From the NCBI GenBank assembly GCA_964036045.1, contig OZ038388.1, positions 29,037,759-29,101,758 of the forward strand: 64,000 nt of DNA, given 5' to 3'. This stretch comes from Eutreptiella sp. 'Long Island Sound 2002'. Taxonomy: Eukaryota > Euglenozoa > Euglenophyceae > Eutreptiales > Eutreptiaceae. Shown here in pieces: positions 1 through 9,500 of this stretch; the first letter of the stretch is position 1; each line of letters begins with the position of its first letter. Position numbers and translations under genes: made by a program. The notes under the pieces were generated by a model. That model made no database searches. It was given only the letters and a program-made list of their open reading frames with translations, and was not told the origin of the DNA.

Positions 1-805
1 CAGCGGTGTGCCTCTTGGAGGCTCGTCTTGAGGCCTCTGACGTAGGCCTCCTGGTCCGTGAGGCTCATCCGCGTGGCGGTGGCCTCGTCGGGGGCGGCCA
101 GGTGGGTGTCCCGGAAAGACGCCCAGCCCTCCGGGGGTGTCCGTTGTGTGGGGTGGGGGTGGTGTGCCGGGTAGAGGAGTGCGCTGAGGGGGTAAGGTGT
201 TCCCTTCCGTCGGCCGAGGGCGTTTGCGAACCGGCGGCACGTGGCTCGGAGGTAGGCTGCTATCTCCTCTGGTGCCGTGTCGGCCCACGCTTCCGGCGTC
301 AGGGCTGCTGCTTGGGGGGCCGGGAGTTGTGGGTCTGGGAGGTGTAGGTTTCGGTGGTGGAGGTATAGGGCGAGGAGGATGTGGCGGGCCGCCACGTTCA
401 AGCCGCCTCCGCTGTGGCGTAGGGGTGGGCTGTGGGGGGGCAGGGGTGTGTTGCCCGTGGCCACGGCTATGGCCCATGCGTGGTCCGCCGCGTCCGCCAC
501 GTAGTACCCTCCCAGTTGGTCCCAGAGAGTGTCGGTGAGGTACCCGAAGAAGCTGGGGTGGCTGGCGGGGGGGGGTGCGGCTGGGGCCGCGGGCCGTTCG
601 CGGTGGCGGGGGTTGAGGTCCCCGCAGTGGGGGCAGTGGGTGAGGCGGTGCGCGGCTCCCAGGCAGACCCAGTGGTCTGGGTTGCAGGGCAGGGCTGTCT
701 GTGGTAGCCGCTGGCGAGCGCAGAGGGGGCATGCGGTGGCTGGTGGTTGGTGGTACCTGTGGACGGACGGCGGCGTGGGGGGATGGGGGCTGGTGGCGCG
801 CGCAT
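1..805 (-). CDS. RING-like zinc-finger ORF downstream of RT (partial, runs off edge)
   Basis: An open frame on the minus strand starts at an ATG at 805 and stays open to position 1, about 268 codons. It begins 119 nt after the RT ORF stop. Near residues 25-60 it has CPLC, eleven residues, C, three residues, H, two residues, C, and then a final CPHC pair. This approximates RING spacing, although the sixth ligand would be a His at unusual distance. Downstream is a compact, non-repetitive segment with DTLWDQLGGYYVADAADHAW and an alpha-helical look. I do not recognise that part. Its position matches the slot where element 2 encodes a ULP1-like protease, but I see no clear similarity between them. 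Whether it is translated separately, or by reinitiation after the RT ORF, is unknown. Confidence 0.5.
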
Positions 806-3800
806 GCTGGTGGGAGCGTGTGCGGTGCCTGTGGCGCCCGTGTGTGCTGTGCCAGTGCTGTGCCCGGTGGACGGTGTGTAGACGTGGTGGGGGTTCGGTG
901 TTGGTATGTCACGGGGTAGGTTCTCATGGTTGGTAGAACAGGAGTTTGAGGAGGTGGGCTTGGTCTGTTGGTGGCAGGGTTGCCGCATGCTGCAGGTATT
1001 TGTGGGTGCGGTATGTGAGCTGCTCCGCCGTCTTGGCAACGGCCGTTCGCTGCATGTGTGCCGCCGTGGCCTGGGGGTCCTCCGCGTGGGTGCGTAGTAA
1101 GGTGTAGACGGCAGTGGGGACGAGTCCCCTGCGGACTGCCTCGAGCACCTCCGTCTGCTTGAGGACGGTGGTGAGTTGCTGGGTCGCCGGGGACTGCGCC
1201 AGCCATCCGGCGTGCTGTGCGATGGTGTGGGTTGGGTTCCAGTCTGTGAGGGTGTCCAGTCCCCTGTACAGGGAGCACGCCTTGAAGTGGTCCCACGTTT
1301 CTTCTTCCGCGTGGCTGCAGATGCATTTGGTGTGTCCTGCGGGGACGTGGATCGAGCGGCGCGTATACCATCGGTGGTATCGGGTGAGGAGGGGAAGTTG
1401 TTCGAGGGCGAGCTGGAGTCGGGGCTTTTGTAGGTGTGCTGGGAGGCTATCCGGGCGCAGGGCGGAGTAGTAGAGGGGGGTGTGGACGGAGTTTTTGAGG
1501 CGTCGGAGGAGTTCGGTGTTTGCTGGGTCGCCCAGTGTGGCGGCGAGTTGCTGGATGGGTGTGGGGTAGTGGTACTGCTTGTCTCGATCCGTGTACGGCG
1601 TGTCCTCGGGCATCCATTGGGGGGGCTGTGCGGCCAGGGGTATCGGGGGCAGGTGCTGCAGGTGGCTGTGGTACGGGGTGTCCAGTCGCACGCGTTCGAG
1701 CCCTGGGGTGTGGTTTGTGTTCTGGTGTTTGGCCTGCGTGTCTGCGCGTCCATTGCCGTATGCGTAGCGGTGCGACTCCTGCTTGACGATGTGTAGGGCG
1801 TCCTGGGGGTGCATGCCCTTGAAGGCCATCCATAGTCCCAACACTCGTGTGGTGAGGCCGGAATCGAGTGCTTTGTGGAGGGGTAGGTCCGCTAGGCGCC
1901 TGGTGAGGTGGATGTCGACCGTGGCGTCCACGACTACCCAGATGTTGCGGGGCCGGACCGTCGTGGGTGGCGGTGTGGCGGTGACGGCGTCTGCCATGGT
2001 GCGCAGTTCGCCGTGGGAGGACGCCCCAAAGATGGTGGTCCCGGTGTGGTGTTCCACGTGGAGGCCGTCCGCGCGCCGGGTGATGCGCACGGAGGCGCAA
2101 CCGACCGTGGGGGTGCGTTGCTGGGTGCCGGATGCGTCAGTGAAGTAGATGATGTCGGTGTCGCTGGGTATGGGTAGGCGGGCGATTGCTGTGGGGTGAT
2201 AGACGTAGATGGGGTTCCCCTGGGTGGTTCTGGCGGTGATTTGCGTGGGTTGCAGTAGTGGCGCTGCATAGACGCCTATTCCCTGGGTGATGATGGCCTG
2301 GGCTCGTGGGGTGAGGCGGAGGAGGCCCCTGTCTGGGCGTCCCTGGGTGATATACGCGTACATCAGGTGGAAGAGGTATCCCGTATTGGGGTGGAATTTC
2401 TGACACGTGATGGTCTGTCGCCGCTCCGTGTCGTCCTTGTCGCCGCGGAGGGTGGGGCATTTGTGCTGTAGGGGGCGCATGGGTGCCTCCTGAGGTCCTG
2501 CGCGGTGTGGGTCGCAGCGGTCGTACTCCATGGCTACGCTGTCCGGGTCTGCCTGCTCGCTGGTGAACATCCATGTCGCCGTGGGTGTTCGGGTCCAGGC
2601 TACGTGCGCCGGGTGGTCCGGGGGTACCGTGTGAAACCAGGGGGAGAGCCATGCCTGCTGGTCGGCGGTGGCGGCGGCGGTGGGGGTGTGGTAGTGGGTG
2701 GAGATGAGGTGCAGCAGGGGCCACGGCGTGTCGAGGGCTGCCGGGCCGCAGTGCCAGCACGTGCGTGGTATGCCCTGGTCACTGTGTCTGACTGGTGGTA
2801 CATCGGTCTCCGGTGCATTGTGTTTGGGGATGGACCAGGGGGCATGGTGTCGCTGGACGGTGCGGGTTACATGTTTGTGGCCGTTTGGTGCTAGCAGCAG
2901 GATGGTGGGTGGTGTCCAGCCTTCGGCTGACGGGGTGGGCTCCCCCTGCGTCATGCCGCCGTCGTTGGGGGTCTCGTGTTCGCTCAGGCGGGGCCGGGGG
3001 TGCTGGCGCTGGAAGGCTGTGTACGCCGTGTCGATGTCCTTGGGCCCCGGCATGTCGCGCCCTGCCTTCGTAGCACATGCGCGGAGGTACGCTTGGAAGA
3101 CGTGGCGTGCCGGCCATTGTGGGTCGGAAAGGAACGGGGCGTGGTGGGCGTCGCATTGGGCCATGATCTGCATCTGTGTTCGGGTGATATACACTATGGT
3201 GATGGTGGCCCCTACGAGGCGCAGGGTGTCCACCTCGCCTGCCGGGTGTCGGTGGATGTCGGTGTGTGTGGCCACGAGTGGCCCCTGTTGGTCGCAGTGG
3301 TGGTTTGTCAGGATGGCGTGCGTGTGGTGCGGTAGGAGGAGTTGTAGCTGGGCCCAGATGCCAGTGCCCACGGGGGTGGAGACGCCGTGTTGTGCCAGTA
3401 TCCACCGGGGGCAGGTGTTGCGGGCCATTTGCGCTTCTTTTATGCGTATGGCCGCCGCCTCGCGAACTTCTGGTTGGTGGTTGTGTGTTACCCTGTGTAG
3501 GAGGTGTGCTGCGTGTTTGGCATAGGCCATGTCGACCAGGGCGCCCGTATTGTCTCCGTAGTAGCGCCAGTGGGCCATCATGGCCTCCTTGGGGAAAGAC
3601 GTGGGCCAGCCTCCGTGTTGCGCCCATGCCTTCGTCACTTGTTGTCGAGCGTGGCGTAGTGCGTCTTGGGGGCGCGGGAGGTGCAGGGCTTGGTACCCGA
3701 TGGCCGCGTTGAGCACTGCTTCCATGAAGTACGCCAGGCCCTGCGTAGACAGGAGGTCCCCCCTGGCAATTTGGGTTAGCCGGGCGAGGCGCTCTTCTAG

Positions 3801-4672
3801 CTTGCTTGGGAGTGTGATGTGGTGGTGCCGCGTGGCCTGTGTGACTCCCAGGTGGACTGTGGTGTCTTCCAGGTGCAGGGGTTCGCCTTTCCGGATGTGG
3901 GGGGTGGGGGTCTCGGCGTCGGCCAGCCCGACCGATTTGCGGGGGTGCACTAGGAGCTGGTGGGCGTCTAGGTAGGTTGTGGTGAGTTGGAGAATGGCGG
4001 ACGCTTGTTCGGTGGTCGTTGGTAGCCCTGCGTTCTCAGGGTCGCGGTGGCGGGTGGCTGTAGTGAGGAGGTTGTCATCTGCGAAGTTGATGAGGGGGGA
4101 CCGTAGCGGGTATGGGGCGTACCCCGGGTATACCCGTGCTAGCTCGAATGCCAGTGGCAGGGTGACGAGGAGGTAGAGGAAGGGGCCTTCGGCGCCTCCC
4201 TGGGGGACCCCGCTGTCTGTGCCGGTCCAGGGGGTGGGGCCCGCGGCCGTGATGACGGCGTAGAGTCGGGTTTGGATGTACCCGGTCATGAAGGATAGGA
4301 ATGGGAGGCCCATGGCATCCCATACCTCCGTGAGGAGCCGGTGTGGGGCGTGGGGGAACGCGCCTTGGACATCGAGGGAGGCGATGATCATCTCGTAGGG
4401 GTTCATGTCCAGTGCGGTGTCCTGGAGGAAGATGGCCTCGTGGGGGGACCTGCCGGCCATGGCCCCCCACATGCTGGCGGGCACGTGGGCGAAGACCGCT
4501 GGCGCGATGCGGCCCAGGATGAGCGTCCACACCAGCTTGACCTCGGTGGTGGCGCATACTATGGGCCGCCAGTTCCCCGGCTGCGCCCAGTCCCCCTTTT
4601 TGTAGAGGGGGTGGACCAGGTTGGCCCACTCAGGGGGGATGGGCGTGGCGCCCGTGACGATCCCCACAATAA
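1..4672 (-). mobile_element. 5'-truncated non-LTR retrotransposon (element 1)
   Basis: The minus strand carries the 3' part of a non-LTR retrotransposon of the same family as the element at 18.1-41.9 kb. The two RT regions align residue for residue over long stretches, for example LYKKGDW and GVPQGGAEGPFLYLLVTLPL. Similarity to element 2 begins abruptly near position 4,670, in the segment just before the RT core, so the endonuclease and ORF1 are absent. This is the usual 5' truncation of such elements. The 3' end lies beyond the left edge. Base use is strongly strand-biased (G-rich on plus, so C-rich in the sense strand), as in element 2. Both flanking DNA and the 3' tail are needed to define the insertion. 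Confidence 0.85.
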
Positions 4673-4682
4673 TTGCAACCAT
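924..4682 (-). CDS. Reverse transcriptase-RNase H polyprotein, N-terminally truncated
   Basis: This 1,252-codon ORF encodes the C-terminal part of a LINE-type ORF2. The RT core contains the catalytic FADD motif near residue 200, preceded by GVPQGGAEG. A CWHC-x-H-x-H zinc-finger-like motif follows near residues 665-690. An RNase H domain starts near residue 844 with FTDASG, a GEL acidic residue, VVVDATVD, and a final H/D pair in QESHR...GRADTQA. Near residue 1,120 is a C-x-C...H...C knuckle typical of LINE C-termini. The first Met lies at the truncation point, so it is not the native start; the endonuclease is missing. The ORF ends with TGA. The RT and RNase H motifs look intact, but the protein cannot act alone in target nicking. 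Confidence 0.85.
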   Translation of the reverse strand: MVAIIVGIVTGATPIPPEWANLVHPLYKKGDWAQPGNWRPIVCATTEVKLVWTLILGRIAPAVFAHVPASMWGAMAGRSPHEAIFLQDTALDMNPYEMIIASLDVQGAFPHAPHRLLTEVWDAMGLPFLSFMTGYIQTRLYAVITAAGPTPWTGTDSGVPQGGAEGPFLYLLVTLPLAFELARVYPGYAPYPLRSPLINFADDNLLTTATRHRDPENAGLPTTTEQASAILQLTTTYLDAHQLLVHPRKSVGLADAETPTPHIRKGEPLHLEDTTVHLGVTQATRHHHITLPSKLEERLARLTQIARGDLLSTQGLAYFMEAVLNAAIGYQALHLPRPQDALRHARQQVTKAWAQHGGWPTSFPKEAMMAHWRYYGDNTGALVDMAYAKHAAHLLHRVTHNHQPEVREAAAIRIKEAQMARNTCPRWILAQHGVSTPVGTGIWAQLQLLLPHHTHAILTNHHCDQQGPLVATHTDIHRHPAGEVDTLRLVGATITIVYITRTQMQIMAQCDAHHAPFLSDPQWPARHVFQAYLRACATKAGRDMPGPKDIDTAYTAFQRQHPRPRLSEHETPNDGGMTQGEPTPSAEGWTPPTILLLAPNGHKHVTRTVQRHHAPWSIPKHNAPETDVPPVRHSDQGIPRTCWHCGPAALDTPWPLLHLISTHYHTPTAAATADQQAWLSPWFHTVPPDHPAHVAWTRTPTATWMFTSEQADPDSVAMEYDRCDPHRAGPQEAPMRPLQHKCPTLRGDKDDTERRQTITCQKFHPNTGYLFHLMYAYITQGRPDRGLLRLTPRAQAIITQGIGVYAAPLLQPTQITARTTQGNPIYVYHPTAIARLPIPSDTDIIYFTDASGTQQRTPTVGCASVRITRRADGLHVEHHTGTTIFGASSHGELRTMADAVTATPPPTTVRPRNIWVVVDATVDIHLTRRLADLPLHKALDSGLTTRVLGLWMAFKGMHPQDALHIVKQESHRYAYGNGRADTQAKHQNTNHTPGLERVRLDTPYHSHLQHLPPIPLAAQPPQWMPEDTPYTDRDKQYHYPTPIQQLAATLGDPANTELLRRLKNSVHTPLYYSALRPDSLPAHLQKPRLQLALEQLPLLTRYHRWYTRRSIHVPAGHTKCICSHAEEETWDHFKACSLYRGLDTLTDWNPTHTIAQHAGWLAQSPATQQLTTVLKQTEVLEAVRRGLVPTAVYTLLRTHAEDPQATAAHMQRTAVAKTAEQLTYRTHKYLQHAATLPPTDQAHLLKLLFYQP

Positions 4683-5331
4683 GCGGAAACACTCTCAAGG
4701 GCTATGGTCCGGCTTGGTCTTATAGTAGATTTTCATGGGGGTTAGAAGCGTGTTTAACGTACATGGCAACACACACAATTGTTGTGCAACCGCCAATGGC
4801 AAACACAATCATGGGAGCAAAGATTTGGAGTGTTTAGGCTCATTCCGCTGTAAAGTAGCACAATTCGCATCATTTGTGTAGAAGCGCATTCCGTATCGTG
4901 AGTACCACCTGCGCCTGATGTTGAAGGGCGTCCTTGCTCACCAATTGTTGTGCTTGCTAAGCAGGATAGTTCCGTTGCTGTGCTCGGTTGAAGCTGGCTT
5001 ATGTCGTTGCTCCATTGCCTGAGATGGCGGTTGTGAGGTGAGAGAGGTTCCATTTACGCCCTTTCCAGTGATACTGCACTGCTGCCATATTCAGAGCTCT
5101 TGCACGGGATGTCCCGGCGCTTGGTCCAATTTCAATTCAAGTGCAAGTTGGTGGTTTGAGATATGGGCTTTGTTAAACGCATTCATGCTGCAGCAGAAGT
5201 GGGTCTGACTGCACAATCTTGGCCACCATGGTTTTCGTTGCAATGTTTGTGGTTGTCAGTGAATCTACCATTCCATCATTTTGGTTAAATGAGTGCAATT
5301 TCGTGATGTATTCCTATGTTTTGAAGGTTCA
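4683..5331. other. Non-coding stretch between element 1 and Helitron copy 1
   Basis: No convincing coding region is visible here. Composition is balanced and AT-richer than element 1. The right end (about 5,280-5,331) resembles an intron 3' end that runs into the exon-like block at 5,332. Confidence 0.4.
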
Positions 5332-5334
5332 GCA

Positions 5335-5404
5335 GGGACATTCATGCTCACACAGAACAGCAGCGGAATTGATGAAGTTTGGAAATCTGCTTTGATATCA
5401 GCAG
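5335..5404 (+). pseudogene. Captured or resident host exon fragment, intron-less version
   Basis: After an acceptor-like CAG this block reads GTFMLTQNSSGIDE then VWKSALISA and ends at a donor-like AG|GTATATG. The same two exon pieces occur at 44,590-44,628 and 44,853-44,884, where about 225 bp separates them. The protein is unrecognised. It lies at the 5' limit of homology between the two Helitrons, so it may be a captured fragment or shared insertion context. Confidence 0.4.
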
Positions 5405-6034
5405 GTATATGACACAAGGTCAAAGGGTTCCAGATCACTAACATTCGCCATCACGAACCATCATATGAACTCGGCTGGGGGTAGGTTGAGGATTGCAAAA
5501 TGGAGGTGAGTGTAGTCACCACGTACTGCGTACTACGTACTGCGGCCTTGGGTGGTCGAGTGTGGCTTCGGCCCAACTCCGATTTCCATGGGCGGCCCAG
5601 CCTGGAAATTGGTGATCCTTCCGCCAAGGTGGGTTGTCATGTGCCCTTTGACCGGGGCTGCCCTTCGTGGGTAAGAGCCGAACCGCTTGGAGGGTTGGGA
5701 AATCTCGTGGAAGTTACCTCCGCCTTTTGGTGGTAGGGGTGAACACGAGATGGAAACCTCCTGTAAGTCGGGCATGACGCGCAACTTCCTATTGCCAGTT
5801 TGTAGGGTAAAATGACCAGTTTTCAATCCATTGACCAGTTGTGGGTGCAGTTGGCCTAATTTTCAAATTAGACAAAAAAACAATACAATAAGCTTGTTTT
5901 TTTGTTTGCAAAATGTTTCTTGGTCCTGCAAAATGTTTTCTTTCCATTTTCATACAAAAACCTTGCTTTTTTTTGTTTTTGAAATATGTTTCTCGGCCGT
6001 GCATGATGTCTTCCTTGCCTTTCTTACCTTGCCC

Positions 6035-6431
6035 TGAAGCACACACGCACTGACACAAGCTGCAATTTCAGACCTCATCAATCAAACATAATGCCGCGGG
6101 CACAACCATCAGCGTCGTTGCTAAGCTGGGCTCTCCCACTTCTTCAAGGAACGGAGGAAGAGAAGAGACCGTTGGATTATATCGATGTGGAAAGTCCCAT
6201 TGGCCATGATCAAGTGCAGCAAAAGGCACGGCGGATGGGATTCGGGAAGTGGCAGCAAAATTATCTGCTGGATGTTACCCTGGAGACCCAAGGCCATGTT
6301 GGTATTGTCTTGGGTGGGCCATTCGCAACCAACACCATCGATTGCTGGGTGGAGAACAATGTGCATGTTCTCACCACCGCAAATGACAAACAGAAACGGA
6401 CGCGTCACTAGGGATCTGGATAGTTGATCAC
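6035..6431 (+). pseudogene. Private insert in Helitron copy 1 with exon-like ORF
   Basis: This segment is absent from copy 2, where a pyrimidine-rich repeat occupies the same place. It opens with a plausible acceptor (TGCAATTTCAG at about 6,060-6,070) and contains a 106-codon ORF at 6,091-6,411 starting MPRAQPSASLL, of ordinary mixed composition, with LDVTLETQGHVGIVLGG in the middle. I do not recognise the protein. A captured host gene fragment is the simplest reading, since Helitrons commonly acquire exons; there is no evidence that it is expressed. Confidence 0.35.
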
Positions 6432-6534
6432 AACTACAACATCCAGCGAATGTCTGGTGGCGATGTACAATTCAACGTGTAGTTGTGGCGGTGGCACATT
6501 CCAATGTGCCTTTTAGTGAAGGCTCACTTGGCGA

Positions 6535-9500
6535 ATGACAATTAAGAAGGCAGAGCGACTAGGTGTAAAGGATGGAGTGGTAGGGGCAGGATGCCATTAT
6601 AGCATCTCGAGGTTTGCCGCATGTATACCCAATCACTGCACATCATTCCAATGTGCCATGCATACAAGGCTACGTACGCCCAAAATGCAACCAATCACTA
6701 AACACCATTTCAAGAAAAAAAACCCCAGTGCACATCCAATGTGCTATGCATACAAGGCAACACCGAACAGTCAGGTTCTTGCCCTTATTGTTTCCATTTC
6801 TTCTTTGTCAAGGTTGATTTGTTGCGCCATGTTGCCTGAATTATCCAACCATGACGCGGAAAGAGTGCATGCTTTCGTACAACAGAATATGCACTATTAT
6901 CCCATTTTCAACCGTTGGATGGATGCAACTCAAAAGCGGATTACGGGTCGTCTTTTCTTTTGGCAAGCAGAAGACCACTATGCTTGGAGGGATCTTATGT
7001 CAGCAATGATGCAATCGGGGATAGTTACGGTCGTGCATGAAGCTTCCTCGCCGTCAATATCATCCAATCCTCCATCTATACACACTTCAGAAGTTCAACC
7101 TGGCCCATTGTGGTCACCGCTTGTGGCAACAAGCTGTACCGCATCCACTCCGGCTAGCAGTGCATCACGTGCACTCGGATCTCCAAATGTGATCGCACAA
7201 CCCATTTCTGCGGACACGCATGGCGAAGAAGCACGAAAAAAGCGACAACGAGAACTACATTTGGACCTAAATGCAGGGGGAAGCGATGATGCACACACCG
7301 AAAAACGAGCACGATGCACGCAAAGCAAGGAAGACATCGATAAGCAAAGACGCGAACGATATCAAGAGGTCAGGGACGAAGTCAATAAGCAAAGACGAGA
7401 ACGATATAAACAACTGTACGCGCAAAAGAAGGACAGCATCAATGCGCGAAGACGGGTGCGATATCAAGAGGCAAACAAGGACAACATCAATGAGCAGAGA
7501 CGGCAGCGATATCAAGAGGCGGACAAGGACAACATCAATGAGCACAGACGGTAGCTATATCAAGAGGCGGACAAGGACAACATCAATGAGCACAGACGGG
7601 AGCGATATCAAGAGGCGGACAAGGACAACATCAATGAGGAAAGACGGAAGGGATATCAAGAGGCGGACAAGGACAACATCAATGAGCACAGACGGGAGCT
7701 ATATCAAGAGGCGGACAAGGACAACATCAATGAGCACAGACGGGAGCGATATCAAGAGGCAAACAAGGACAACATCAATGAGGAAAGACGGAAGGGATAT
7801 CAAGAGGCGGACAAGGACAACATCAATGAGCAAAGACGGGAGCGATATCCAAAGGCAAAGGACGACATCAATGAGCAAAGACGGGAGCGATATCCAGAGG
7901 CAAAGGACAACATCAATGAGCAAAGGCGAGCGCGGAGGGCTCATGCATTGGAAATGCAAAGGTTGCGCCACGAATGCTTGTTTAGATCAAAGGCCGATGA
8001 GGATATTACCCACATCAAGCGCCACATCCTTGACAACATGGAAGTGGAGTGTGAACATTGTCACGCTTTACGTTGGAGTGCCGAGCGACCTACCATTTGT
8101 TGCCGTGGCGGACAAGTGAAACTTCCCATTCTGCTTGATCCACCGGAACCGCTCAAAACCCTATTGACCGAGCAAACTGGACAGGGACGCCATTTTCGGC
8201 AAAACATTCGGAAGTACAACTCAGCCTTCACCATGGCCTCTCTTGAAGCAAATATCGACATGCGGTTCACGAAAGGGCCAATGGCGGGTGGCCCTCACCA
8301 GTTTCGGGTGTCTGGAAATGTGTATCACCGCATGGGTCCCCTGACGCCGGGAGAAAATCAACCACCCCGGTTTGCACAGGTGTACATTTTGGAAACCGAA
8401 GATCAACTGAAGGCATGGCAGGGACTTCCACTGTCATCGGAATTGAGAGAGGATCTACTCCGCCAACTGGGAGCTATGCTGAACACACACAACGCCTATG
8501 TACAGGTTTTTCAACACGCGGCTAAACTTGAGGTCCCCAACGTGACCATCTTGCTGCGGTGCAATGCCAGCGTTGACCCACGCATCTACAATGTTCCCCG
8601 TGTCAGCGACATTGCAGCATTCATTCCGGATGGCAGTCATGTTGCCGCTCCTCGTAGCATTGCGGTCCGCATGCATGGGGGTGGGGTCAAGCGTATCACC
8701 GACCTGAACTCTGCCTACGATCCTTTACACTTTGTACTCCTTTTTCCGTGCGGTGAGCAAGGCTGGACAACTGACATTCCCCTGAATATCACTTATCGGC
8801 GTCAGCGCGGCGCATGCGAAAATCTAGAGCAAGGCAATGCCCCAAAGGCCAAAAGCCGTCAGACGGTTACAGCCCGAGACTTTGCCGCCTTCTACCTCAT
8901 GCAACGTCCAAAATCGTACACTGGAAATTATTTGCAAAGATGTCAAAAATTGTACGAAGAATACATCGTGGACCAGTACTGCAAAGTGGAATCTCAACGC
9001 TTGCAATATGTCTCCCAGAACCAGTCCAAATTGCGCACACATTTGTATTCGGGTGTTGAAGATGCCACCAAAAAAGGTGATCGCGACGCTTCATCCGTTG
9101 GAAAGCGGGTAATTTTGCCAAGCTCTTTTGGCGGGAGTCCGCGCGCTCTTCATGCCGCTTTTCAGGATGGGATTGCTATTTGTAGCAAACGGGGCAAGGC
9201 AGACCTGTTCATTACCATGACAGCCAATCCCAATTGGCCGGAGGTGGAGGCCGCTCTACTACCAGGACAAAAACCAAATGATCGTCCCGATTTGATTACC
9301 CGCGCTTTCAAGCTGAAGCTGCAGTCTTTGTTAGAAGACCTTCTGAAGGATGGCTGTCTTGGTCGCACAGTCGGCCACATGTATGTCATCGAATTTCAAA
9401 AACGTGGGCTACCACATGCACATATCCTGGTTATCTTTGCCGCCGGCTACAAATTGCTCACACCTGACGATTATGATTCCGTCATTTGTGCTGAGATTCC

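Noticed and set aside
467-1753. 428-codon minus-strand ORF overlapping the RT ORF end
   Set aside because: It is a shifted frame over the RNase H C-terminus and the RING-like ORF; composition-driven.
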